A DNA stretch of 64,000 nt, from assembly GCA_001557505.1 (NCBI GenBank), contig LSAX01000003.1, forward strand, positions 1,860,001 to 1,924,000, in the 5' to 3' direction. Position numbers and translations under genes: made by a program. The notes below the pieces were generated by a model. That model had not been told where the DNA came from and did not search any database. It worked only from the letters and a program-made list of their open reading frames with translations. The DNA is from Reticulascus tulasneorum (Eukaryota; Ascomycota; Sordariomycetes; Glomerellales; Reticulascaceae). Every line of letters begins with the position of its first letter. The first letter of the stretch is position 1. This document shows, piece by piece, positions 46,417 through 57,062 of the stretch.

Positions 46417-47226
46417 AGCAGGCCATAACACGAAAAATAGGCATCTTGAGATTAGAATAGAAAGAAAAAAAGGTGCGAGGAGTTGGATAAGAAGAATGGG
46501 CATCACGCTTTCTTCGGAAGCAGGCTATGTATGGCGTATATGGTTAGAAAAGCTGTATATGAGGAAGAAGCCAGACGTTGAATCAAGCCATCGGGGCATC
46601 TTGCAGTAACCCATCTTGTCCCATGCCTGTCACTATAGATGCGGTGTGCATGCGAGGGCTGTAATAACTGTATCGTGTATATAAGGTGATATAATATCCC
46701 GTAGGCATTCAGGTTGGCCTTCCAGTCTGCTTTTTGCAACATGTGCGCACGAGCATCCTGTCAGATTCCCCTCCTGAGTCGCTCGTACTTCGGGTATACC
46801 ATTTGCTTCACTGCATTCAATCTGCTTTCCATTAGCTGCGCTCATCATATTCTGACTTTGGATCTCTTTCTTAGTTAGGCTTGGGGATCATCAGATTCGT
46901 TCACAGAGCAAGTGATATCAGAAGATGAAAAAGGCTCTCACGAGCCAGTGATCCATTGAAAATGGCCGGCGGCCATAACTAAGTTCCCAGTGGTTCTGCC
47001 CAAAACTCCAAAGCCCATTCCCTGTAGTGGTATCTTCTTAAAAGACTGTAGCATATAAGAGGGCAAAAGTAGTCCCTATCCAACATCGACGGCAGCATTG
47101 TTCATCGCAAGCCGGACGATAACCAAAAATTCGCAACCTTGACGCCTACTAACCCCGATCCCAAAACTCTCCGCCCAAATGATTGATGGTAATAAAAAGT
47201 ACAGCATAGGTAATACATAATTCAAG
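46417..47226. other. convergent 3' intergenic spacer
   Basis: 810 bp between the stops of RGP1 and the WD40 gene, AT-richer than the flanking coding sequence. No gene, repeat or RNA element is recognised. Confidence 0.5.
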
Positions 47227-50200
47227 TTAACACAGCGTGGAGCTCGAGTCCCCGCTTGCTGTGCGAGGTCTCTCCTCGTCTGGACTTGCGAGCGTCGTCT
47301 CGCTGTCCTTCCGCTGGAGATTTAGTCGGAGCTTCTCGTCCAGCATGCTCGCCAGTCGCTCCTCGTACTGGTCTAGTAGGCCGCTAAGCACTGATTCGTT
47401 CATGGCTTTGCTCCTAATAACCCGATCGCCAAGCGCCGCAGCGGTGAGGCGGAGCTCTTGATCCAGCTCGCCCAATACGTCTTGGCCGATGGGATCCGTA
47501 GACGCAAGCTTCTTTCGATAAGCTCTCAAGGTCCGACAGGCTTGCTCTGTAGCCATGTTGAGTGAACCGAAGCCACGGAGATTGGGCGAGCTCTTCTTCC
47601 GAGCGCTGACGCCGAGAGCAGGTAGGGATGGACGCCTAGTCACCCTCGCCTTGGGACTCGCTGGGGGGCTGCCCGAGCCGCTACCACCACCTGATGAGGT
47701 TCGTCTGGAAGGGGTATGCTCGGCAATAGTACTCGCAGGGCTCGTCTGCTGCGCTGTCGTAGGAGTCCTGGTACTGGCCAGGGTCAGGCCATATCTGGAC
47801 GCACGCCGCTGTAGTGTCCTCGGCGGCGATCGTCGCCCAGGCGTCGACGATGATGGGCGCTGGAACTCGGCCAACTCTGCTTTCGATAACACTCGTCGTA
47901 GCGGTGGTCGGCTGGATGCGGAACTGTCTTTCACCGGGGATGGATCCCTACTCATCGAGCCCGGTGAAGGATCCTGCAGATCCATAGTCCATAACATCAT
48001 GGTGCCGTCAGATCCAACACTGACCACCTTCTGGCATCCGTCCTCATCATCAATCAATGCAACGCCACTGATAGCTTCAGTGTGGCCCCATTCTCGATCA
48101 AGGAAGTTGCCCGATTGCCCGTCATATATCCTGACTGACTTGTCTGTGTTTGATGTCCCGAGCAGAAATCCCTGTTCTTTGCCAGGACATTGGCCGGTGA
48201 TCAATGAATCTAGAACGGCAGACTCGATGCCGCCCTCATCCGTGCATTTGAATGAGGCCAAAAGTCTGCCGGTTGCGATGTCGTACTGGCATACTGACCG
48301 ATCTAAAAGAGAGACGAACACCGTCTTGTCGTCTGGGCCCATGACCACTGACGTCGGAGACGCTTTCAAGGAAATTAATCGTAAGGGAAGGGCAGCAAGT
48401 TCGTCCGAATCTCCCTCTTTGGAGACCAGATCATGAACTTGCATTGTTCTGTCCAGGGAGCAAGTAATTATCTTGTCGTCGGATGGAATAAGAACTTGAA
48501 CAACCTTGGCAGCAAACTCCAAAGTCTGAAAATGCTCGAAATTTCCGCTGGATGATCTGTGGAACAGCTGTGTTGTGCGGTCCCTACCGCAAGACGCTAT
48601 CAAGAATCTGGACTCATCCTCGTAAATGGTGACGACCTGGCAATCTGATGAATGCGCCTTGGTCTCAAGCAGACACTCCTTGGTGGCGGAATCCACAATG
48701 CGGAGGACGCCAAACTTGTCTGCGGCTACGAGAAGCTTTCCAGCTTTGGTTGTGCGCACGACATTCAGCTGATTCATCGGACTCGTCTCGTTCTCAGAGG
48801 CAACCTGCTCAATTGGGATGTCCAGAGTAGACTTGATCCTGCCGTCCGTGTCCCAGAAAACTACCTTGCCCGAACCCGACCAGGTGATGAAGGCCGCATT
48901 CTGGTCGTTGGGCTTCGGTAGGGCTTGAATGCCAAGAATCTGGTCTCCATGGCCCGGGATGGGTATGTGAGAAGCATCCTCCTCGGCTTGGCCGGGGAGA
49001 TAGCTGGAGCTCCAAATGTTGATGGAATGCTTCGCGTCTATCGTGACCAGATTCTCCGTGAGGAATCCCATGGCTACCAGGCCGCTCGGGGTGTGACTCT
49101 TTGTAAGCAGGGCATCGACTGCGCAATTCAGAATCCCGTGAACGCTCAGCGTCGCAAACTGGCCTGACCTCCCGCCGACGTAAGCTGTAGCATGTCGGAT
49201 TGTGATGGAGCTGATGGGAAAATCCAAAGCAAGCGCTCGAATCAGCTTCACCTGCTTGCCATCATCCTCTATAATGCACACATCGCCTCCTTCGGAGCAG
49301 ATGATGATCCTGTTCTCGTCCACCACAGCGGCACAGACGAAGGTAGTCTCCAGGAGAGAGCCTAGCAGGATATTGCGACCGGGCAATGTCCGCTGTGTCG
49401 GTAGCGTTGGAGCGATGATATCGCCTGGGAATTTCTGCTTGATTGGTGACACGGACTGGCTCTCATCAACTCGCCAGATCTTGATGTGCCGCACACCAAG
49501 TGTTATCAAGCTGTTCCCCATCCAGAACATGCCCCGGACGTTGGAGGTGCATCTGTTCTGTTGGTAGAGCTTGGCGGCTCCAGTTCGAGGGTCAATCTTC
49601 CAGATGTAAAGGCATCCATCGTTGGCAGCACCGAGGGAGGCTAGATATCGAGTGTCGTGGGACCAGGCCACAGCCTTGACGCCGAAGGCATGCTCACTTA
49701 TTGATACTAGGGGAATGTCGGAGGAGCTGTCCTGAAGACTGAAGATTAAGACGCGGGGGGCATAGCCAGTCTCGCCAACAGCTAGGTAATTCCCATCCGG
49801 ACTCAGAGCCAGACATGTGGCTGCCTTGATTCGTTCGCGGCTCGTCCAGGTCCGCGAGGAGGGGGATTCGGACCAGTCCTGGGTGCTGCTGTAGGGGGAA
49901 TCTCGAAGGCCGGGGGCTACTCTGTTCCTACTATCGTTGGCCTTGGGAGTCGAGGTGGGAGTCGACGGGGCGTGGGGGAGCGGATTGACGCCATAAAGGG
50001 GAAGAGCAGTCGGGCGTGCTCTGTAGAATCTCTGGGAATAGTGCTCGCCGTCCACGTCGACCACGACGACGGCGCCTCCTGCAATGTAGGCAAAGGAGGA
50101 CTGAACAGTGTCGAAGCCGGTCGGGGATGCACAGGTGGTCCCGATAACTCTTTTCAGGGAAAGGCGGGACTCGTGTGTTTGGCGTCCGCGCATTGGCGAT

Positions 50201-50271
50201 CGAGAAGGTCTCTGGAGGAAGGGCGAGTTCGCCGGCGTCAATTTGAGCCGATTAGTCGGAGTGGACGACAT
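47227..50271 (-). CDS. WD40-repeat protein, MABP1/WDR62-like
   Basis: Single exon of 1014 aa; the first true ATG in frame is at 50271. After a basic Ser/Pro-rich leader the protein enters WD repeats: TCLALSPDGNYLAVGETG, VKAVAWSHDTRYLASLG, NVRGMFWMGNSLITLGV, then further blades through ISGVALIDDEDGCQKVVSVG and TMMLWTMD at about residue 750. Around twelve blades, probably two propellers, are consistent with the MAPK-binding protein 1/WDR62 group. The C-terminal quarter is Ser/Pro/Arg-rich (RRTSSGGGSGSGSPPASPKA) and ends in a helical region (ACRTLRAYRKKLASTD, LDQYEERLASMLDEKL) that may form a coiled coil. In animals such proteins are MAPK and spindle-pole scaffolds; the fungal role is not established to my knowledge. 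Confidence 0.85.
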   Translation of the reverse strand: MSSTPTNRLKLTPANSPFLQRPSRSPMRGRQTHESRLSLKRVIGTTCASPTGFDTVQSSFAYIAGGAVVVVDVDGEHYSQRFYRARPTALPLYGVNPLPHAPSTPTSTPKANDSRNRVAPGLRDSPYSSTQDWSESPSSRTWTSRERIKAATCLALSPDGNYLAVGETGYAPRVLIFSLQDSSSDIPLVSISEHAFGVKAVAWSHDTRYLASLGAANDGCLYIWKIDPRTGAAKLYQQNRCTSNVRGMFWMGNSLITLGVRHIKIWRVDESQSVSPIKQKFPGDIIAPTLPTQRTLPGRNILLGSLLETTFVCAAVVDENRIIICSEGGDVCIIEDDGKQVKLIRALALDFPISSITIRHATAYVGGRSGQFATLSVHGILNCAVDALLTKSHTPSGLVAMGFLTENLVTIDAKHSINIWSSSYLPGQAEEDASHIPIPGHGDQILGIQALPKPNDQNAAFITWSGSGKVVFWDTDGRIKSTLDIPIEQVASENETSPMNQLNVVRTTKAGKLLVAADKFGVLRIVDSATKECLLETKAHSSDCQVVTIYEDESRFLIASCGRDRTTQLFHRSSSGNFEHFQTLEFAAKVVQVLIPSDDKIITCSLDRTMQVHDLVSKEGDSDELAALPLRLISLKASPTSVVMGPDDKTVFVSLLDRSVCQYDIATGRLLASFKCTDEGGIESAVLDSLITGQCPGKEQGFLLGTSNTDKSVRIYDGQSGNFLDREWGHTEAISGVALIDDEDGCQKVVSVGSDGTMMLWTMDLQDPSPGSMSRDPSPVKDSSASSRPPLRRVLSKAELAEFQRPSSSTPGRRSPPRTLQRRASRYGLTLASTRTPTTAQQTSPASTIAEHTPSRRTSSGGGSGSGSPPASPKARVTRRPSLPALGVSARKKSSPNLRGFGSLNMATEQACRTLRAYRKKLASTDPIGQDVLGELDQELRLTAAALGDRVIRSKAMNESVLSGLLDQYEERLASMLDEKLRLNLQRKDSETTLASPDEERPRTASGDSSSTLC

Positions 50272-52264
50272 CTTCTCGCCATTGGCCACTGGGAGGTTCT
50301 TAAAAGGGTGGTAAAAGTATCTAGAAATTCCGATCCGAGGTCATTGAAGGCCGGAGAGGGTTACGAAAGAATTAACGAGTGACGAGGGAGATGGTTCTGT
50401 GTTTGGTCCTAGGTATTAAGGGTTTAGGTCGAGCTGCCGCTTAGCGCGAAGCAAGCGGTCTAAGTCAAAAAAGAAGAGGTCGCTACCCAAGTAATAAAAA
50501 GCTAGTAAACGGAAGGAAGTATTAGCACGACTACCGTAGGTAGCGGGATGAAGCCGACTCGGATACTCCGACTTACAGTGATGTCAAGCGACAGCATCTC
50601 AGGTGCGCCGCATGGAGAAACGAGAGGAAGTCCCAACTAGGAGAGCAGAGGGTGGTGGTGGAGGTGGTGAAGGAGACGAAGCTGCAGATGATGGGGGATG
50701 TTTTGGAGGTAAAGGTCGGTCAGGGAAGGAATGAAAACGGTGTGTGGGCGATCCATCCGTCCAATGAACAAAAGCTGGCCAGGTCCAGGTCCAAGTCAAG
50801 GTCAAGGTCAAGGTCCAGGAGAGTTAAACCTTTGGGGGAGTGTGCAGAGGATGGATGGAGTTGGGGTGGTTTTTGGCGTGGCAGGCTTGCAGGGTGGAGG
50901 GCCGCCCGGACGCTGGTGTGGGTGGGAAGCTCTACAATGCTTACCGGGGTTTTTGTTTTTGTTCCTGGCACTTTAACTGCAAGGAACCTGAAGGTTTCCC
51001 TAGGCGAAGAATGTGCAGAACCCCCCCCCCGCTAATCGGTACTGTCGCTGGAAACAGGTACATCTTTGGGGGGCTTTCAAAGGTGAGGGGTAGGTAGGTT
51101 GCACCCCCAACCAGCGAGTAACTGCTTGTATATCCGGACGGCTGTGTGTACATCACATCCCGCGTCAACCTTTTAAGGTCCAGCTTAATGTTTACATTCC
51201 CCGTTGATAGAACAACCACGGTGGACCATCCAGCCATGCATGTCACCTGGGAGGTATAACCGCCCTTTGCATTGCAGTTATATACATGCGCTTCCTATAG
51301 CATGTTTTTCATCTCATTCTTTGCAGTAACTGCGAAGCCTCGATTTGATCTTTCGACTCTCATCCCCGTACGAATAACCCCATCTGTACATGCTGCTCCC
51401 CTGGCACCGAAAAGCCGGTGGCTGAGAATCTCCACTGTCGTTCGCCCAGGATGATAAGAACCCATTCTCTGTGCCCCCCCGGCCTGACGCCCAGATACCT
51501 CGCACGGCATCGGAGGCACGAAAACCTACATTAGCGTTGTCACCGTGCGTGGGGACGGCTCGCCCAAAGCGCGACGTTGTGAAATGAGCTCGACCGGGGT
51601 CCTGGTCATTTTCGTGTGATCAAAAAAAAGTCGTGATTGTCTCAAACATCCTCCGCCTGCAGTCCTACCCTGATACCAATCTACCCACCTGCCATCTGCT
51701 CGCGTCTCTCGTTCCCGGGTATCCCTTTATCTGATCTTCAGGAGGGGACGCGACATCTCGAGAGCTCGTTTTCTTCCTCCCCGGTCTGAGGCGTTTGTTC
51801 GGCGTCTCACCGAGAGAGATGAAGGACGATATACGATAACGATTGATGGACACTGGTTTTATTTCAGCTGCAATCTTTCAGCTCCGCCATCTATTCCTCC
51901 CAACTTGATCATCTCACAATGCATCTCCATTTCCCAAGGGAGAGTTGCAACCATCAACCAACCATCCACCCACACACAGCATCAGCAGAATGATATATCA
52001 GTCTATCCTGGTCTTAAGAGGCGTATCTCAATGCTTGCAAAGATCTCCTCTGCAGCTGTTCCTAACGATGTGTTTGACGGCACCGAGGGGAACTCGATTT
52101 CGAGGTGTGAATTTATCAAGACCCGATTCGAGCAAATCTCTGGCCCAGCCATCACGATACTTCCACTGATCTACACTCTTCATTGACCCGTTAACTTGAG
52201 GTGCTGCGAGAACTTAGGGAGCAATGTAGGCAATAATGATTATCTATTTTCACTATGTCAGTCC
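50272..52264. other. intergenic region, 2.0 kb
   Basis: Promoter of the WD40 gene and the flank beyond the ankyrin pseudogene. It includes a hexamer repeat (annotated separately), a run of C at about 51020-51029, and an AT-rich stretch from 51260. No gene is supported. Confidence 0.5.
50779..50820. repeat. hexamer tandem repeat (AGGTCC/AGGTCA)
   Basis: Six or seven head-to-tail hexamers alternate between AGGTCC, AAGTCA and AGGTCA. Located about 450-500 bp upstream of the WD40 gene start. In translation it gives a spurious Leu-Asp or Arg-Ser repeat on either strand, and I treat it as non-coding. Confidence 0.8.
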
Positions 52265-52920
52265 TCATGTTGCGTTAAGCAACGCCGCTGTCTCCGCATG
52301 TCCATGGACTTCCGCCAACTCGCATGGAGTCTGTCCATTTTCGTCTTTGAGGACCTCGGTCCGCGATTAGAAGAGTATCTCACGCACAACGCTTGTGAGG
52401 CCCCTTTCGGCGGCATAGTGCACAATATGTGACGATGACGATGGTCAAGCTTGTCGACATCCAGATCCTGCCCTATATGATACTTCACCAACCGAGTATC
52501 TCTCTTTCATTCCGATCCTCGAGAGCAGAGAGCAGGGCCGTCTTGCCATTCGAAACTGCATTTCTGTCAGAGCTGTACCCCAACCGCAATAGCTGCCTTA
52601 TCGTGTTTCCTAATCGATTTCTTATGGCGGTATGTAGCAGAGCCTCTTCACCATGCGGTTCGCTTCCTTTGAAGCATTGGCGCGATTAGATAATAAAGAC
52701 TGGGTGACTCTGTCTAGAGCATGCTCAGCTGCGAGATACACCACAGAGATGCCCCCCTTGTCTCAGCAATTTGGGTCCATGCAGTTACGAACTAGAAACA
52801 CCGTGACTTTCTGGAGGGAAATCCCTGATGACCTCGACAAGTGCAAGTCCTCCTGTTTCCTCGCTCCAGTGTCTAGCGCCAGCCTTCGCAACACTGTATT
52901 TTAGAATAGCATCTGGGAGG
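52265..52920 (-). pseudogene. broken ankyrin-repeat gene
   Basis: Reading leftward, successive frames give ankyrin-repeat pieces: GLALVEVIRDFPPES, then NCMDPNC followed by a stop and DKGGISVVYLAAEHALDRVT, then GEEALLHTAIRNRLGNTIRQ with NGKTALLSALEDRNE, then LVKYHIGQDLDVDKLD, then HIVHYAAERGLTSVVREIL, a stop, and NGQTPCELAEVHGHAETAAL before a natural-looking TGA at 52267-52265. At least two in-frame stops and about four frameshifts separate the pieces, too many for introns with proper splice sites. The repeat consensus (TALLSAL, PCELAEVHGH) is still clear, so decay is fairly recent. It lies 12 bp downstream of, and on the same strand as, the membrane-protein gene. Confidence 0.8.
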
Positions 52921-52932
52921 ATATGCAATGGC

Positions 52933-54270
52933 TCAACCGCTCGATGAGCCATTCACAGCAACTGCAATGCGACTTGCACCAGAGGCTCCGATGCAAACCC
53001 CGTCAAAGTCCGAGACGCGGAACTCATTAGGGCCGAGCATGGTTGTTATGTTTCGGGTAGCCACACCAAACGCATATTCAACTGAGGTTGAATTTAAGTA
53101 GTAGAGACGAGGGCAGAGAGTGGTTTCCACTCCAGATCGGGCAGGCCAGGTAGTGTACACCGAACACGGGGTCCTCCGCGTCTCGAGCGACGCGATAATG
53201 ATGAGAACAAGCATCATTACCGCAAGAAGGCAGGTGTAAATTTTGTACCACATAGATGAGATGCAAGGAACGATCGTGCTTGACCGTCTCCGTATGATGT
53301 TATATGCGCAGATGCATAGCGCCGGGGTGAGGATGGCCAGGTAAAACAAGTAGAGTAGGAATGTTGTTGCGGTGGGCGTCACCTCCGCTTCAAGTGGGAT
53401 AATGTAGAAAAGACAGACTGCCCAGAGGAAGGCGATCAGGGCCAGATAGGTAATGCGAAACAACCAACTGCGCCAGTGACTGGTAGGACGGATGTGATTT
53501 CCAGCATACAAGTAGGACGGATCCAGCAGCCTCATCGTGGCCACTTGGCCACCGGCCATGGATGGTTTTGTCCGAGTTGTACCCAAATTATACGCACCGC
53601 CCATACCCTGTGTGGACTCAATTTCTGGGTTATTCGCAGATAGGGCATAGAGGAAATCTTCCGTCAGCCACAACGCGGCAAACAGTCGGAGTAGTCCAAA
53701 CACTGCCAGCGGCCCGAAGATGGTGCTGAGAGCCAACCTGCCGCTGAAAGAATCACTCTGTAAACCCGATACTAGAAAGTACATCGACTGTGAGGCTTGC
53801 ACCGTCACAATCAGAGACAAAAGCGAACTGGCGGACACCATGTTTGCATGGTTATGGTCGGGTAGCTTGAGGGCATAAGAACGGCTCGAGATGGCCATGG
53901 CCTCGGAGCCGTCCCAGCCGCGAGAAGTCCAGAAGAGAGCGTTTGAAGCAGCCATGTCCGCAGCAGTCCACCCTCTGGTTCGCAAGCGCCTATCTGTGAT
54001 GGCGAGGTAACGCCATAAAATCGAGGTCGGATTGTAGTGGCATATGCGGTCATGCCATCTAGGCTCCGACATGGCGAGAATGGAAGGCTTCGATGTGCCC
54101 GAATGTATGTGGACGAATAAGGGGGCCAGACACAAGGTGAAGAGAGATATCCACTCCGCGAAGGGAATGTTCTGGGATTGGTGTGAGAATGGGAGAATAG
54201 TGGTGTTCAGTGCCTGGGCTTGTGTTGAGTAGCCCAGGATCAGAAGCAGTGGGAGCCAAGCGGGTTTCAT
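52933..54270 (-). CDS. secreted/multispanning membrane protein, unidentified
   Basis: Single exon of 445 aa from the ATG at 54270. I prefer this start to the in-frame ATG at 54321 because it yields a signal peptide (MKPAWLPLLLILGYSTQAQA). Six or more hydrophobic segments follow, including SLFTLCLAPLFVHI, SLLSLIVTVQASQSMYFLV, STIFGPLAVFGLLRLFAALW, ITYLALIAFLWAVCLFYII, LLYLFYLAILTPALCICAY and LLAVMMLVLIIIA. The C-terminal 100 residues look extracellular, with Cys residues and N-glycosylation sequons (NST, NIT). I recognise no family signature. It has no introns, unlike most neighbours, and is followed immediately by an ankyrin pseudogene, a combination reminiscent of fungal accessory loci. Function unknown. 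Confidence 0.72.
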   Translation of the reverse strand: MKPAWLPLLLILGYSTQAQALNTTILPFSHQSQNIPFAEWISLFTLCLAPLFVHIHSGTSKPSILAMSEPRWHDRICHYNPTSILWRYLAITDRRLRTRGWTAADMAASNALFWTSRGWDGSEAMAISSRSYALKLPDHNHANMVSASSLLSLIVTVQASQSMYFLVSGLQSDSFSGRLALSTIFGPLAVFGLLRLFAALWLTEDFLYALSANNPEIESTQGMGGAYNLGTTRTKPSMAGGQVATMRLLDPSYLYAGNHIRPTSHWRSWLFRITYLALIAFLWAVCLFYIIPLEAEVTPTATTFLLYLFYLAILTPALCICAYNIIRRRSSTIVPCISSMWYKIYTCLLAVMMLVLIIIASLETRRTPCSVYTTWPARSGVETTLCPRLYYLNSTSVEYAFGVATRNITTMLGPNEFRVSDFDGVCIGASGASRIAVAVNGSSSG

Positions 54271-56072
54271 TTTGGAAGGGTTTCCAGGCTGAAAATCGAC
54301 TTGGTTGATTGTGAGGCTCACATTAGAGTTTCAAAAGCGAGAGTGATATGTACGCGCTTGTGTTTAAGTATTGCGCAGACTGACTCAAAGGATCCAATAA
54401 CTTACATACCTGTCCCTCAGCCGGGGGCCCGTGCAGTAGTAGCGCGCCTGCTGCAGCCCTGGAGTCGATTCCAAATAAGGTAACTCGAACATGCGCAGCA
54501 GCGGACCAAAGTCAGGCTGGTTTTCCATGCCACTCTGTAATCATGGTCGTCCGCGATTTCATGTTAGGGGCGGTTGAAGGATTGGCGCCAATGGTGGCGC
54601 CATGATCAGGCGCGCTTTCCGCCAATCATTGTAAGGACACGCAGCCAACCGTTGCTTGCTACGCCTCAAAACCGCGTATATCCTCGCTGTAAGACTCATT
54701 AAACGATCGCACTCGCACTCGTTTCAATTACTTTTGAACGGTTCGGGACGTGGCTCGTCTGACGGGGACAAATACCCATACCTGCCGACTCGTCAGCACA
54801 TGATAGCAATTCACTATGGAATTAGCTGGCAGGCGTGTTGCTAATTTTGATCGGTTGGTCTCGACGTCATTCAAGACGCCCAATGCTGCTCGCAAAGTTT
54901 CTGGGAACAACAAGAAGCCACGGTGTTTAGGGGGGGCCGTGACTTAATCCAGTCGTCCTTCAACGTTGGCGGGTTTGCACCTGACCAGGCCACGATGGAC
55001 CACAAACAACGGCGATTCCCCCTGCATCATTCCTGATGCTTCTTCAGAGCTGACCGAAGATGAGTTCGAACACTGTCTCGTAGTCCTGCAGAACACGGCA
55101 AATATAGCAAGTTTATGTCCAGTAGGTCTCCCGCCGTAACGGCACGGCAAAGTCAACCTCGGGAGGTTTTGTGTTCCAATGGTACATACAGCAAAGCTAT
55201 CTCCAGAATGACCCATGCGTTCAAGTCTGCCAAGGCTACAAAGCGCAAACCAGTCTTGAACTACATAAATGTCGACAGGAAATTCAGTAAACGATAGTGC
55301 GAGCTAAAATGCAGCCACTGTGACGGTGAGATCCCCTCTCTCGCTTGTCACTGCCGATCTGACAGCAGGCCAGGAAACCAATCGGTTCCCGGAAATTTGA
55401 CTTCTTGCTAGATTCATGCAACCACTTACCGACCAACCGGTTTGCATTAAGAGCGGCATAGATGCCCCTTTCCAGGCCCGCCTGAACCTCCCATTAGCGC
55501 ATCGCAACTTAGTTCGACTTGATCTTCATCAACTGTTAAACGGTGGCCCGACTAAGTAAATGAATGCGAAGAAGATAGGTGTGCTATCGGCTCCAGCTAG
55601 ATGGTCTGGTATAGTCTAGTAGACACATATTACTCAGACAAGTATCGTACAAAGTATCTAGGTCGAGAATTCCACATATTCGCTCGAACCACCCCTCCGA
55701 TAGTACTAATCCCGAGACTTATGTGAGCAACCCTTGAACACATACATAGCTGCCAGCATCCATGTCGACAAGCTACGCAAGTCATGTGTACCGTTGGTTT
55801 GGCCACCTGTTTGCCGCCCTGTCAGGGTTACCTGCGCATTGTCTTCATTAAGGCTGACGTGCGTAACATGCCGAGATCTAGTCCGCATGGATTCTATCGG
55901 TCAAGGGTGTAGCTGTTTCCACATGCCTTGCCCACGTTGAGATGCTATGCCCTATCCCCAGAGCCTGCCCTTTCCCGAGATTGGTGTGTCTGCATCATCT
56001 GTACGCCGAGTGTGGAGAGGTTCGAATGTGTCTCCTTGCCGTGGAGTCACGTATGTTACCGCCATAGCCTTC
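54271..56072. other. intergenic region, 1.8 kb
   Basis: Promoter of the membrane-protein gene and 3' flank of RRG9. There are many short open frames on both strands, the most protein-like at 54944-55290 (minus), but none with a recognisable motif or splice pattern. It may contain decayed sequence like the ankyrin pseudogene; I cannot show it. Confidence 0.45.
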
Positions 56073-57062
56073 CTAGGCCATGGCGGCCTGTTGGAGCCTG
56101 TCCAGAGCAGTCCCTCGTTCAGGTTTCCCTTCACTTGCGCCATGAACTTCTCCTTTTTCTGTTCCTGCCCCTGCTCCTTCCTCAATCGGCTTTGCTTGTA
56201 CCTGGGCTTCCACCTTGGCCTCCACCTTGGCCTCCACCTTGGCCTCCACCTTGGCTTCCGCCTTCGCTTCCGCCTTCTCATCTGCCAGCCTGCGCTCGAT
56301 CGAGCGTTTTCGATTCTCATGATATGATGGGTCCCGCGCCACGCCCTCCCTTCGCCATTTCGAGGGTGGCTTGACCCCCTGCTCCGCATACCGGGACCAG
56401 ACGCTCTTGCCCCTTCTGAACCACCTTTCCTGGCGGTCCTGCTCTTCATCCGCAGACGGCGCCCACTTGCTCTTCAGAATTCGCCGGATGGCTTCTGGAG
56501 ACACCTCAAACTTTTCAGCCAACGTCTTCGTGCTGTATTCCTCTGGGAACTGTGCATGTAAAGCCCGGATCCCGGCCATGGCATCGGGAGACAGACGCTT
56601 CATCGGTTTCCAGCCTTCGGGAAACTTGGTCTTCAGCGCTGCCTTCTGTATCTGCCATGGCTCTCTCTTTGGTGGCTGCCACTCCTCCTCATCGGCCTCT
56701 TCGGTCTTCGAAACCCGCTGGCGAGTCCGGTCGGTCGTCGAAGACCTCGGTTCCTCAATGGCTGATGTTTTCTTTCGGAACGAGCGTTCCGAACGAATTG
56801 CGTCGTCTTTGCTTGAGGATTCCCCCCTGTCCTTTGAGTCTCTTTGTTGTCGGTGTAGCCTTGTTTTCCCGCTTGGTTCATTCGGTGTTGCCTCAATGCT
56901 CCTAGCGCTGGCTGTCGAGAAGAATGCGTTCTTGACCCGTAGGCCCGATGTGGCCTGCTTGCAGCATCGGAGTGATCCTGTCGCGACAGAGTGTGAAATG
57001 TGCAAACGAGCAAAGTTTTGAATAAAGGTATCCACCAATGCAGTGCGGGCCAGGTTAGCCAT
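56073..57062 (-). CDS. RRG9: required for respiratory growth protein 9, mitochondrial
   Basis: Single exon of 329 aa. The N-terminus is basic, rich in Ser/Ala/Arg and poor in acidic residues up to about 50, as expected for a mitochondrial presequence. The conserved Rrg9/neugrin core is at about 131-250: PKREPWQIQKAALKTKFPEG, LSPDAMAGIRALHAQFPEEY, LAEKFEVSPEAIRRILKSKW (a helix-turn-helix-like block) and WFRRGKSVWSRYAEQGVKPP. Family role: respiratory competence and mitochondrial genome maintenance; the exact activity is not known. The C-terminal part contains an EAKV tetrapeptide array encoded by a 12 bp tandem repeat. Confidence 0.93.
   Translation of the reverse strand: MANLARTALVDTFIQNFARLHISHSVATGSLRCCKQATSGLRVKNAFFSTASARSIEATPNEPSGKTRLHRQQRDSKDRGESSSKDDAIRSERSFRKKTSAIEEPRSSTTDRTRQRVSKTEEADEEEWQPPKREPWQIQKAALKTKFPEGWKPMKRLSPDAMAGIRALHAQFPEEYSTKTLAEKFEVSPEAIRRILKSKWAPSADEEQDRQERWFRRGKSVWSRYAEQGVKPPSKWRREGVARDPSYHENRKRSIERRLADEKAEAKAEAKVEAKVEAKVEAKVEAQVQAKPIEEGAGAGTEKGEVHGASEGKPERGTALDRLQQAAMA
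56199..56276 (-). repeat. 12 bp coding minisatellite in RRG9 (EAKV/EAKA)
   Basis: About six head-to-tail copies of a 12 bp unit (plus-strand GCCTCCACCTTG and variants) encode EAKA, EAKV and EAQV tetrapeptides, predicted to extend a charged helix. The array stays in frame. Confidence 0.85.

Noticed and set aside
45646..46506. 286-codon open frame on the minus strand
   Set aside because: It lies antisense to the GC-rich 3' half of RGP1, whose plus-strand product is well conserved; the minus frame is Arg/Ala-rich shadow sequence with no motif.
51905..52186. 93-codon plus-strand frame beyond the ankyrin pseudogene
   Set aside because: No conserved motif, low-complexity His/Gln start, and no continuity with the ankyrin pieces, which are on the other strand.
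54944..55290. Open minus-strand stretch that looked like another decayed gene
   Set aside because: No two adjacent pieces form a recognisable domain, so there is no positive evidence.
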